49,899 bases of DNA from Taibaiella sp. (GCA_019739295.1 JAHHDV010000011.1:50001-99899); one strand, 5' to 3'. Shown: positions 39,828 through 47,675, counted from the stretch's first letter. A program made the numbers and translations. The notes: a model not told the origin generated them from the letters alone.

Positions 39828-39835
39828 CAAAGGTA
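39828..39835 (-). promoter_or_regulatory. promoter -7 box of the restriction-modification genes (TACCTTTG)
   Basis: TAnnTTTG match on the minus strand just upstream of the methyltransferase frame. Confidence 0.5.
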
Positions 39836-39899
39836 AATAATTTTATTCCTCATTTATTAGAATGTGCCAATTTTGTTGAGGAATACTTAATAAGTATGC

Positions 39900-39961
39900 A
39901 AAATATAAGTGTTTTTACAGCCCTGCCACAGAAATTGGTAAAATTTCTTAATAGAAAACGA
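39900..39961 (+). repeat. direct repeat R1 downstream of sduA
   Basis: About 62 bases with AAAATATAAGTG, TTTTTACAG, CCTGCCACAGAAATTGG and AAAATTTC. It aligns nearly end to end with R2 (41297-41359) on the other side of the SduA gene. It ends a few bases from the sduA stop codon. Confidence 0.7.
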
Positions 39962-39966
39962 GGAGG

Positions 39967-41166
39967 CTATATTCTTTTTATTTGTTGTATAGTAAATTTT
40001 AATCGTTCTAACAAACTATCGTATGTAATAATATCTACTACGTTTTTATACTTACGCTTTATTATTTCAAAATCTCTTTTTTGCTCGAGTGATAAATTAT
40101 TTTCTCGACCCATTATAACTATTCCACTTGGATTCGTTATTTTGATATTAAAATCATCTGGTAACTTATTTTTATACTTATTGGTTAAAAACATTTCTCC
40201 TCCTTCGCTCCATCTGTTGAAATAATAAATGTATTTCTCTATTTGCATCACAGTTCCTGATAATTCCCTTAAAGGAATATAATTATCTCTATATAACGAT
40301 TTAGTCATTATAGCATTTAAAAATGGTTTTTTAATTTCAATAATATCACAATTACCATTACTATCTATTAGAAGAAAATCTAAAAATCGTTCTTTAATAC
40401 CTTCAACCATCCTTTGATGAATAGGAACTTCTTTAAAAACAAATAAATATTTAGGATAAAGAAGCAGTATTATTTCCAATATTTCTTCCTGCCACTGCTT
40501 TTCATTATACTCATCTTCACTATGAAGCATTGCTAATAACTTATTGTAAATAGCTGAATATTTTTCTGCCTCATAGTTCTTAAATGATTCAAAAAGATTA
40601 TCTCCTCTTTTAGATTGTTTTCTATTTATATATTTTACGTAGCTTTTTTCAGTATCTCCAATGTTTTCAAAATAGTTTTTTAATACAGAAGAAACCCTTG
40701 CTTCTATATATTTCTTTTTCTCGTGGTTAGTAGGAAAGTTCTTTATTATGTGTTCAAACTCTTCTTTTGAAATTGAATTTTTATTTTCCCCTCCGATGTA
40801 TATATCTTGATTTACTATCTTCCGCATAACCCTGAAAATAGAGATATTTGTGTCGATTACAAAGAAGTTTACTGAGGGAATAATATCTTTATGTATATAA
40901 ATATCAAGATTCTCTGCAACTATTCCTCTTTTAACCTTATAATAGTTGTTTTTGCTAAGGAGAGCAAAAGTGAAGTGCGTGGGTTCTGGCTCACCAAACA
41001 TATTTTCATTATCATCAACCTGAATAATATCTTCTTCGATAAAAAAGAAAGTCTTTTTTAGTGTAATGCTTCCGTCTCGTGCTAATTTTTCTTGCACCCA
41101 ATTATTACTTACTTCTGGAGAGTATTTTAGAATTAGCTTGTCATCATCATAATAAAATTCTATCAT
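39967..41166 (-). CDS. sduA: Shedu antiphage nuclease SduA (DUF4263)
   Basis: A 399-residue protein. The C-terminal half is the DUF4263/Shedu nuclease: WQEEILEIILLLYPKYLFVFKEV, the catalytic Asp in FLDFLLIDSNG, the E-x-K in DIIEIKKP, then ELSGTVMQIEKYIYYF, NPSGIVIMGR and the closing ITYDSLLERL. The N-terminal 190 residues form the variable sensing region of this family. Shedu is a single-gene antiphage system in which the nuclease acts on DNA after infection is sensed. A TATTTTTG box at 41217-41224 could drive it. It is AT-rich and flanked by direct repeats, as if it were moved as a unit. Confidence 0.87.
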   Translation of the reverse strand: MIEFYYDDDKLILKYSPEVSNNWVQEKLARDGSITLKKTFFFIEEDIIQVDDNENMFGEPEPTHFTFALLSKNNYYKVKRGIVAENLDIYIHKDIIPSVNFFVIDTNISIFRVMRKIVNQDIYIGGENKNSISKEEFEHIIKNFPTNHEKKKYIEARVSSVLKNYFENIGDTEKSYVKYINRKQSKRGDNLFESFKNYEAEKYSAIYNKLLAMLHSEDEYNEKQWQEEILEIILLLYPKYLFVFKEVPIHQRMVEGIKERFLDFLLIDSNGNCDIIEIKKPFLNAIMTKSLYRDNYIPLRELSGTVMQIEKYIYYFNRWSEGGEMFLTNKYKNKLPDDFNIKITNPSGIVIMGRENNLSLEQKRDFEIIKRKYKNVVDIITYDSLLERLKFTIQQIKRI

Positions 41167-41216
41167 AATTGAAATATGCGTTCGTTTTGTTTCTTCATAA
41201 CTGTCTTCTTGTCCTT

Positions 41217-41224
41217 CAAAAATA
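41217..41224 (-). promoter_or_regulatory. possible sduA promoter -7 box (TATTTTTG)
   Basis: TAnnTTTG match on the minus strand about 51 bases upstream of the sduA ATG. Confidence 0.4.
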
Positions 41225-41291
41225 ATGATAATACATAGTTATTTGAACTTCTGAAAGCAATTTGTATTTTTGCTCTACTCACATTCATTGT

Positions 41292-41359
41292 GATATAAAA
41301 TATTAGTGCTTTTACAGTCCTGACTACAGAAATCGGCAAAATTTCAAAACAGAAAGGGA
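41292..41359 (+). repeat. direct repeat R2 upstream of sduA
   Basis: GATATAAAATATTAGTG, CTTTTACAGTCCTGACTACAG, AAATCGG and AAAATTTC match R1 at 39900, and the first 40 bases match R3 at 49844. All three are in the same orientation. Confidence 0.7.
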
Positions 41360-41438
41360 CGGTATGATTGCACGCTGATAAGGCGTGCCTTTCTCCGTTG
41401 TTCTGTTGGCTTTGCCGAGCCTCTGTAGTCAGCGTGAA
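41318..41438. repeat. long imperfect hairpin adjoining R2
   Basis: The left arm CTGACTACAGA, TCGGCAAA, AACAGAA and ACGG is repeated as the reverse complement on the right (CCGTTGTTCTGTT, TTTGCCGA, TCTGTAGTCAG). Inside lies a perfect GCACGC/GCGTGC stem near 41370-41388. The whole folds as a nested hairpin of about 120 bases. It contains no ORF. Confidence 0.55.
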
Positions 41439-41520
41439 GTTAGGTACGCTGTTTTTTTTTGCCTATTCTTCTTCTTACTGTTTAAAGCAATCATTTTGTA
41501 AAAAATTTAAACAGTAATCA

Positions 41521-42434
41521 ATGAAAACACTCAAACTGATTGTAAAAATCCTGATTGGAATTTCTTCACTTATTTATTTACTCTTTGCGCTAATGGGTTT
41601 TGCTACCTTTTCTTGGCAAACCGGCATTTTTTGGTTAATCGGAACATTGCTATTGACATTGCTGTTTTTATCCCTAACCAAAATCATCTTTCCTAAACTC
41701 CCTACTGCCGGAAAAATAGTTTTAGCGATAGTCCCTTTTTTTCTGTTCATTACTGGAGGCTTTTTTTATTCCTCTTTCCGTAAAGGACTACAATAAACCA
41801 GCGGATAAAACCAAGAAAAATGACCTTGTAAAGAATGAGGAAGTTAAAAATCAGGTTGATACCACAAAACTGATAGCTTTTCAAAAGGAATGGGCGGATA
41901 GTATTTTACAAAAAGAAAGCCAGCCGGGTAATAGGCATTTCGTAAATCATAAACTTTCTCTTCCTGATACTATTCTGTTTGAATATACAGAGGGAGTAAC
42001 CAAAAATGGATTTAATGAGAATCTCAAAATTGACACAATTGTTTTATAGAGAGTATTATAGAGAACTATTAATTCAAAGGTTTGGAAATGAATATTCAGA
42101 CATTATAACATTTATTTCTTTCATACCGAACCGAAATGTTGATTATGAGAAAATCCTTGCAGATAATAAAGCAAAGACAGAAAGAGAGAATAGAATTTTG
42201 AGGCAACTCTCTCCTTGGGATGGTTCTCATACAAACCTGAAAAGGCTTATAAAGGCAAATATGAATGATCCCAAAAGTTTTGAGCATATTGAAACAACCT
42301 ACAAAGACAAAGAAGATTACATTCTGGTACAAATGAAATACAGGGGAAAAAATGCATTTGGAGCAAAAGTGATTGATATGGTCACTGCTAAAGTAGATGT
42401 TGACGGAAATATTTTATCAATCTCAAACAAATAA
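41521..42434 (+). pseudogene. membrane-anchored protein of unknown function, two frameshifts
   Basis: Three frames join into about 304 residues. Residues 1-90 hold three hydrophobic segments (LKLIVKILIGISSLIYLLFALMGF, TGIFWLIGTLLLTLLFLSL, IVLAIVPFFLFITGGFFY). A polar region follows (DTTKLIAFQKEWADSILQKE), then a soluble C-terminal domain (YYRELLIQRFGNEYSDI, MKYRGKNAFGAKVIDMVTAKVDVDGNI) that resembles the conserved end of several Bacteroidota hypothetical proteins. One surplus base lies between 41761 and 41784 (seven T or AAA), another in the four-T run 42042-42045. The next gene starts four bases later. Function unknown. Confidence 0.6.
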
Positions 42435-42856
42435 ACAATGAAAAAAGTATTACTAACAATCCTATTATTATTAGGATTCGCATTTTTGAATGTAAATGCA
42501 CAAACATCAAAATCTAATACCCAAGAAGTGTCTATTTATTCAGATACAAACTATTTGAAAGCAAACCTGCATTTATTTAATGCAGTAATCACATTGGATG
42601 AAATATATTTTTCCGAAAATCAGAAAGCTGAAAGCAAAAAATTGTTGCCTGCTTTAAAATATAGTATAGATGAAGCTAAAAGAATGTATCAATCTGTAAA
42701 AGCTAAATCATATCCTGAAACTGATTTTAAGACCTTTGAGATAAATGTATTGACGTTAGAGAAATGTTATCTCCTTTTAAAAGATAATGATGAATCATGT
42801 GTAATCTTCCCCTAAAATAGCTACGATTTTTAATGTAGTTTATTAATTTAGGGACA

Positions 42857-43123
42857 ATGAAAAAAAGTAAGTTTAGCGAGACACAGATTATCAAGATTTT
42901 AAAGCAACAGGAATCTGGTGAATCCGTTACGGACATCTGCCGTGAACATGGCATCAGCCAGGGTACCTTTTACGTCTGGAAGAGTAAATATTCGGGCATG
43001 GAAGCTTCCCAGCTCAAACAGATGAAAGATATGGAGCGGGAGCTGGCACAGTATAAGCGAATAGTTGCTGAACAGACGCTGCAGATCACCGTACTAAAAG
43101 ATGTTATTGAAAAAAAGCTCTAG
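42857..43123 (+). CDS. IS3-family transposase ORFA (copy 1)
   Basis: An 88-residue helix-turn-helix protein (SETQIIKILKQQESG, TDICREHGISQGTFYVWKSKYSG) with a leucine-zipper-like tail (MERELAQYKRIVAEQTLQI). It ends in a slippery A-AAA-AAG at 43111-43117, where a -1 ribosomal frameshift would fuse it to ORFB to make the full transposase. Confidence 0.92.
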   Translation: MKKSKFSETQIIKILKQQESGESVTDICREHGISQGTFYVWKSKYSGMEASQLKQMKDMERELAQYKRIVAEQTLQITVLKDVIEKKL

Positions 43124-43173
43124 GGCCTGTCGAGAAGCGTGAGCTTGTAGGTTATGCCCGGGAAGATTTCGGG

Positions 43174-44019
43174 ATGAGTCTACGGCAGGCCTGTTCACTA
43201 TTCAATATCAGTACGTCTGTTTTTTATTACCAAGCCAAGCGTAAAGATGATTCAGAAGTCATCGAAGAACTTTCCAAGCTGGCAGAACTTCACCGTACAT
43301 GGGGTTTCTGGATGATGTATCACCGGCTGAGAAAGCTACAGTATATGTGGAACCATAAACGAGTGTATAGAATATACACTGCTATGCGTCTGAACCTTAG
43401 GAACAAGCGCAAGAAGCGTCTTCCGGCTCGGGTAAAAGCACCTCTACTGTGTCCTGTAGGTCCTAATATCACCTGGAGCCTTGACTTCATGCACGACACA
43501 TTGAGTAGTGGGAAGACGATACGCACACTCAACGTCATTGATGACTTCAGCCGTGAGGCTCTTTCGATTGCAGTAGACACAAGCCTGCCTGCACGGCGGG
43601 TGATACGAGAACTGGAAAAATTGTTAGAATGGCGCGGCAAGCCTGAGAAGATCCGATCAGATAACGGACCGGAGTTTGTAGCGGAAGCTATGCAGAGTTG
43701 GTGTAAGAAAAACGGTATAGAGTGGGAATTTATCCAGCCGGGAAAGCCTACACAGAACAGTTTGATTGAACGCTTCAACAGAACCTTTAGACAGGACGTA
43801 CTGGACAGCTATATGTTTGACAACCTCCCACAGATAAGAAAATATGCAAATGCATGGGCATGGATGTACAACAACGAAAGACCGCATTCTTCATTGGGGC
43901 AGCTAACGCCAACTGAGTTCCTGTTGAAATATGGAAAACTCTCCGAGTTTCCCACATTCCAACAGGATAATAATAGAAACTCTGATTGGAATTATTTAGT
44001 TTTGAATGTAGCTAGCTAA
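43174..44019 (+). CDS. IS3-family transposase ORFB (copy 1), rve/DDE domain
   Basis: 281 residues from the first ATG, with the DDE triad: Asp in WSLDFMHD, Asp in RSDNGPEF, Glu in NSLIERFNRT, and the NNERPHSSLG block. The frame is open upstream of this ATG to the slippery site (ALGPVEKRELVGYAREDFG), so the natural product is the ORFA-ORFB fusion. Confidence 0.93.
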   Translation: MSLRQACSLFNISTSVFYYQAKRKDDSEVIEELSKLAELHRTWGFWMMYHRLRKLQYMWNHKRVYRIYTAMRLNLRNKRKKRLPARVKAPLLCPVGPNITWSLDFMHDTLSSGKTIRTLNVIDDFSREALSIAVDTSLPARRVIRELEKLLEWRGKPEKIRSDNGPEFVAEAMQSWCKKNGIEWEFIQPGKPTQNSLIERFNRTFRQDVLDSYMFDNLPQIRKYANAWAWMYNNERPHSSLGQLTPTEFLLKYGKLSEFPTFQQDNNRNSDWNYLVLNVAS

Positions 44020-44101
44020 GGGAAGATTACACTTGGACATTGGGATATTCACTTATAAAAATGAATCTTGTAGATATAGTCAATGAAAAAATAAAGTGAC
44101 T

Positions 44102-44122
44102 CTATCAAAATGCTGGTTTTTT
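44102..44122 (+). repeat. direct repeat D1 bracketing the two-gene module
   Basis: CTATCAAAATGCTGG followed by a T run, starting 3 bases after the stop of the interrupted gene at 42438. The same sequence recurs at 46213 after the next interrupted gene. Confidence 0.6.
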
Positions 44123-44230
44123 AATCATAGTATGAAAACTAAGAATTAAGGTTCTCTAAATAGTGTATAAATTCTATTTCTAATAATTAAATAAAAAATT
44201 TATTTTTCATTAATCTATATTGTTTTAATT

Positions 44231-44243
44231 GTCTAAATTAGAC
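44231..44243. promoter_or_regulatory. inverted repeat before the membrane-protein module
   Basis: GTCTAA-A-TTAGAC is a perfect 13-base inverted repeat, 21 bases upstream of the ATG at 44265 and next to a TATATTTA sequence. It could be an operator. Confidence 0.4.
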
Positions 44244-44264
44244 TATATTTAACAAATAATTTTC

Positions 44265-44681
44265 ATGTGTAAAATGAAAAATAAAGAAAACTATTTAAAT
44301 GAGCTTTATAAAGCCTACGAGTATAGTACAGCTGAATTTGACAAAAGCCTTACTCTTATTTCTTGTGGAATTTTAGGCGTAAGCTTTGCATTTATAGAAA
44401 AAATTGTACCGATTGCTAGTGCGGAATGCAAAGACCTCTTGATAAATGCTTGGGTAATTTTAGGAATTGCTATAGGTATTTCTTTGATTGCACACTACCT
44501 GAATATTGTATTTATAAAAATTGTAATCAAGAATTATAATTCTAAAAACAGCCCTTTGGAGGAAAGAGTGAGAAAAAGAAGCGAAATAGCCATCCAATTA
44601 TTGAATCTAATCACATTTTTATTAACTACTATAGGGACAATATTAATTTTCATTTTCATCAAAAAAAATATATCAATATGA
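44265..44681 (+). CDS. small three-helix membrane protein
   Basis: A 138-residue protein with a soluble N-terminal helix (KENYLNELYKAYEYSTAEFDKSL) and three hydrophobic segments: LTLISCGILGVSFAFIEKIV, AWVILGIAIGISLIAHYLNIV and LLNLITFLLTTIGTILIFIFI. The layout recalls small membrane effectors of defence modules such as SLATT-type proteins, but I see no diagnostic motif. It overlaps the next gene by ATGA, so the two form an operon. Confidence 0.65.
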   Translation: MCKMKNKENYLNELYKAYEYSTAEFDKSLTLISCGILGVSFAFIEKIVPIASAECKDLLINAWVILGIAIGISLIAHYLNIVFIKIVIKNYNSKNSPLEERVRKRSEIAIQLLNLITFLLTTIGTILIFIFIKKNISI

Positions 44682-44779
44682 GTAACCGAATTAAAAAAAT
44701 TGAGCAAATACAAGCTAAAATAAGCAAACACAATATTGCAATAAGAGAACTTAATATTAAGCTAAACTGTAATCTTCCC

Positions 44780-45625
44780 TTAGCTAGCTACATTCAAAAC
44801 TAAATAATTCCAATCAGAGTTTCTATTATTATCCTGTTGGAATGTGGGAAACTCGGAGAGTTTTCCATATTTCAACAGGAACTCAGTTGGCGTTAGCTGC
44901 CCCAATGAAGAATGCGGTCTTTCGTTGTTGTACATCCATGCCCATGCATTTGCATATTTTCTTATCTGTGGGAGGTTGTCAAACATATAGCTGTCCAGTA
45001 CGTCCTGTCTAAAGGTTCTGTTGAAGCGTTCAATCAAACTGTTCTGTGTAGGCTTTCCCGGCTGGATAAATTCCCACTCTATACCGTTTTTCTTACACCA
45101 ACTCTGCATAGCTTCCGCTACAAACTCCGGTCCGTTATCTGATCGGATCTTCTCAGGCTTGCCGCGCCATTCTAACAATTTTTCCAGTTCTCGTATCACC
45201 CGCCGTGCAGGCAGGCTTGTGTCTACTGCAATCGAAAGAGCCTCACGGCTGAAGTCATCAATGACGTTGAGTGTGCGTATCGTCTTCCCACTACTCAATG
45301 TGTCGTGCATGAAGTCAAGGCTCCAGGTGATATTAGGACCTACAGGACACAGTAGAGGTGCTTTTACCCGAGCCGGAAGACGCTTCTTGCGCTTGTTCCT
45401 AAGGTTCAGACGCATAGCAGTGTATATTCTATACACTCGTTTATGGTTCCACATATACTGTAGCTTTCTCAGCCGGTGATACATCATCCAGAAACCCCAT
45501 GTACGGTGAAGTTCTGCCAGCTTGGAAAGTTCTTCGATGACTTCTGAATCATCTTTACGCTTGGCTTGGTAATAAAAAACAGACGTACTGATATTGAATA
45601 GTGAACAGGCCTGCCGTAGACTCAT
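44780..45625 (-). CDS. IS3-family transposase ORFB (copy 2)
   Basis: Identical in protein sequence to the copy at 43174-44019, with the complete DDE triad. It is intact and expressed by frameshifting from ORFA. Confidence 0.93.
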   Translation of the reverse strand: MSLRQACSLFNISTSVFYYQAKRKDDSEVIEELSKLAELHRTWGFWMMYHRLRKLQYMWNHKRVYRIYTAMRLNLRNKRKKRLPARVKAPLLCPVGPNITWSLDFMHDTLSSGKTIRTLNVIDDFSREALSIAVDTSLPARRVIRELEKLLEWRGKPEKIRSDNGPEFVAEAMQSWCKKNGIEWEFIQPGKPTQNSLIERFNRTFRQDVLDSYMFDNLPQIRKYANAWAWMYNNERPHSSLGQLTPTEFLLKYGKLSEFPTFQQDNNRNSDWNYLVLNVAS

Positions 45626-45675
45626 CCCGAAATCTTCCCGGGCATAACCTACAAGCTCACGCTTCTCGACAGGCC

Positions 45676-45942
45676 CTAGAGCTTTTTTTCAATAACATCT
45701 TTTAGTACGGTGATCTGCAGCGTCTGTTCAGCAACTATTCGCTTATACTGTGCCAGCTCCCGCTCCATATCTTTCATCTGTTTGAGCTGGGAAGCTTCCA
45801 TGCCCGAATATTTACTCTTCCAGACGTAAAAGGTACCCTGGCTGATGCCATGTTCACGGCAGATGTCCGTAACGGATTCACCAGATTCCTGTTGCTTTAA
45901 AATCTTGATAATCTGTGTCTCGCTAAACTTACTTTTTTTCAT
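45676..45942 (-). CDS. IS3-family transposase ORFA (copy 2)
   Basis: Identical to the protein at 42857-43123. It ends in the same slippery A-AAA-AAG motif. Confidence 0.92.
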   Translation of the reverse strand: MKKSKFSETQIIKILKQQESGESVTDICREHGISQGTFYVWKSKYSGMEASQLKQMKDMERELAQYKRIVAEQTLQITVLKDVIEKKL

Positions 45943-46204
45943 TGTCCCTAAATTAATAAACTACATTAAAAATCGTAGCTATTTTAGGGGAAGATTACAA
46001 AACCAGTTATTAAAAGAGGCAAAGGATAGTATAAAAGAAGGGCAAGATAATATAGAGGAGAAGCGAGTTCGGACTAGTGGAAAAAAATCACCTGTAAAAG
46101 GAAAAGTAACTCCCGTTAAAAAAGCAGCTCCCAAGAAAGCTGTAGTTAGAGTACAAAAATCAAAAATTAATGCAAGAGGAATTCCACCAAGACCTAAAAA
46201 ATAG

Positions 46205-46711
46205 AACATATCCTATCAAAATGCTGGTTTTTTTACCTGGAGCATAAGACCCAGGACCACTTTTCAGGTAGTTATGAACTCCTCTTAATTTGGGTTTTAA
46301 TGGTGGGAGTATCACTGCACTTTTAAAAATCCGGCGGCGGCGAAAATCAGGTCTATAACTCTCCTGGTGTTGAAGGCATGAGATACTAAAGAGTGTCTGT
46401 TTCTCTATGGTTTTGGCTACTAATCATACCCTTTTGTTTTTTACAGCATTGATTTTTATGTTTTTATGAAAATAAATATTGATTGTGTAATAGTCGATTT
46501 TTGCAAGTCAAAAAAAATAGAAATTGAACTAATCATACCCTTTGCAAAAGGACTAAACAATTGATTTTATTGTGTTTAGGTTTTTTTTTGTGGTTTTTTC
46601 ATGAAGTTTTTGAAAATCTGAAAAACAGCGTTTTTTTTTACATTTTTGAGTGTTTTTTTTACACGTTTTTCATTCATTTACCCAAAATAACACCCTTTAT
46701 CCATAAAAAAA
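46205..46711. repeat. AT-rich intergenic region with short direct repeats
   Basis: Repeat D2 (CTATCAAAATGCTGG plus T run) starts at 46213. The 16-base repeat ACTAATCATACCCTTT occurs at 46419-46434 and 46528-46543. The sequence is otherwise AT-rich with T and A runs. The frame 46561-46767 is Phe-rich low-complexity sequence and is not called a gene. Confidence 0.5.
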
Positions 46712-46740
46712 GGATAGCAGTATTTTTATTCTTGCTATCC
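46712..46740 (-). terminator. terminator of the leftward small-gene group
   Basis: The stem GGATAGCA (46712-46719) pairs with TGCTATCC (46733-46740). On the minus strand it is followed by a seven-T run, and it lies after the stop of the gene at 46777-47176. Confidence 0.75.
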
Positions 46741-46776
46741 TCTTTTATGGTTATTTCACTCCTGTGAAGTAACTGG

Positions 46777-47176
46777 TCAGAACTTCAGGTTCTGTCTTTT
46801 GATATGCTCTATGGCATCTCTTCTGTGTTCCGGTGTAATATCGGATAAAAAGCCTCTTAGCAGGCTTATCTTTTCCCTGGCTGTGAGATGTGGGATATAG
46901 AACTGTAGCTTCTTATAATGGGGTTCTAGCTGCTCCCATAGCTTTTCTTTAAATCCTGCCTCGTCCCCCAAATATTTTGCAAAGTCTTTCAATAGCTTTG
47001 CTCTTTCTCTAAAGTCACAGCAGTTCATCCATTTGTCTAACTTTTCATAGTCAGCTTTCAGGGTAGCAAACAAGATTGCTTTCATCTCTTTAGTCAACTT
47101 GTTTTCCCCTCTTTTCTTTTTGGGTGTAGCCGGTTGTTTTGCCGGGCTTTTTTTGATAGGTTTTTCCCTTTTTCAT
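46777..47176 (-). pseudogene. small basic-helical protein of unknown function, one frameshift
   Basis: A gene of about 132 residues starting at ATG 47176. Its first 25 residues are basic (MKKGKTYQKKPGKTTGYTQK). Removing one base from the four-C run at 47106-47109 joins this to KLTKEMKAILFATLKADYEKL. The C-terminal 100 residues are helical with conserved-looking blocks (FRERAKLLKDFAKYLGDEAGF, HLTAREKISLLRGFLSDITPEHRRD). No known domain is recognised; such small proteins are common next to integrases in Bacteroidota mobile elements. Confidence 0.6.
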
Positions 47177-47270
47177 AATATGATTTTTTAGGGTTAAAAA
47201 AAAATCCATCAAAATGCTACTTCTTATCTGCCATTCTAAAACCATAGCAGATATTGATTCAGTTAGGTGG

Positions 47271-47606
47271 CTATGTTTCAAAATACCCTTCATCCTCAAT
47301 TTGCTGATACAACAAGTAACCAAAATCTGTTTTGTTTTTGGGATTTCTGTTCTTTACTAAGAAGAAGTGTACATCCAAACAATCATTTGTAATTATTATA
47401 AGAATAAAATCCAATTTTCCTTTTTCGTTTTCATTGTTTCCTATATATACGTTCCTATATATTGGAATCAAACCAGTATGGAGTATCTTATCTTTGCCTT
47501 TATTTTTCCAGCTTTGTATTACGTGTTTTGCTCTGGCTCTGATAAGATAATCACTTTTAGGGCGTTCAAAACTTGATAAACTCAAAAGGGAACCTGCTAT
47601 TGACAT
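47271..47606 (-). CDS. hypothetical protein
   Basis: A 111-residue protein without a recognised domain. The N-terminus is basic (RPKSDYLIRARAKHVIQSWKNKGKDK) and a beta-like middle follows (LDFILIIITNDCLDVHFFLVKN). It lies in the leftward group between the HTH gene and the small helical protein. Its AT content fits the island. Coding potential is plausible but not proven. Confidence 0.45.
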   Translation of the reverse strand: MSIAGSLLSLSSFERPKSDYLIRARAKHVIQSWKNKGKDKILHTGLIPIYRNVYIGNNENEKGKLDFILIIITNDCLDVHFFLVKNRNPKNKTDFGYLLYQQIEDEGYFET

Positions 47607-47675
47607 TTACTTTGTCAAATATGTATTTTATTTTCCCTGATCTTCGGAAAAGACAATATTGGAAATCCATTCTCT

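Larger units (their letters stand above)
42800..44031 (+). mobile_element. IS3-family (IS407-like) insertion sequence, copy 1
   Basis: A 1232-bp element bounded by inverted repeats TGTAATCTTCCCCTAA and CTAAGGGAAGATTACA. The flanks CATG (42796-42799) and CTTG (44032-44035) are an imperfect 4-bp target duplication, the size expected for the IS407 group. It contains ORFA and ORFB. Its predicted proteins are identical to those of copy 2 at 44768-45999, in the opposite orientation. Confidence 0.9.
42438..44098 (+). pseudogene. small exported protein interrupted by IS copy 1
   Basis: ATG 42438 opens a signal peptide (KKVLLTILLLLGFAFLNVNAQ) and a helical protein. At residue of about 121 the IS starts. 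When the IS and one 4-bp flank are removed, the frame continues from DESC into DESWTLGYSLIKMNLVDIVNEKIK and stops at 44096-44098. The original protein was therefore about 143 residues. The function is unknown. As read, the truncated protein ends with a few residues from the IS (VIFP). Confidence 0.75.
44768..45999 (-). mobile_element. IS3-family (IS407-like) insertion sequence, copy 2
   Basis: 1232 bp with the same ends as copy 1, inverted. A perfect 4-bp target duplication AAAC lies at 44764-44767 and 46000-46003. Both ORFs are intact and encode proteins identical to copy 1. Confidence 0.93.
44678..46204 (+). pseudogene. lysine-rich coiled-coil protein interrupted by IS copy 2
   Basis: ATG 44678 (overlapping the previous stop) encodes MSNRIKKIEQIQAKISK and continues to KLN at the IS edge. 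Removing the IS and one AAAC copy joins it in frame to QLLKEAKDSIKEGQDNIEEK and a Lys/Pro-rich tail (GKKSPVKGKVTPVKKAAPKK, ending RGIPPRPKK). The restored protein has about 96 residues: coiled coil, then basic tail, possibly DNA-, RNA- or membrane-binding. It should have been translated together with the membrane protein. Confidence 0.72.

Noticed and set aside
39896..40225. 109-codon plus-strand frame across repeat R1
   Set aside because: It runs antisense over the conserved end of sduA and starts in the repeat.
41318..41450. Integron attC site next to sduA
   Set aside because: A GTTRRRY-like core is present on the right, but no matching RYYYAAC lies on the left and no integron integrase is in the window. 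Kept only as an unexplained hairpin.
42796..46003. Composite transposon made of the two IS copies
   Set aside because: Each IS has its own target duplication-type flanks and the segment between them is continuous with genes on both sides, so two independent insertions explain the structure.
46561..46767. 68-codon frame rich in Phe
   Set aside because: Low-complexity T-rich sequence without a family-like pattern; best read as non-coding.
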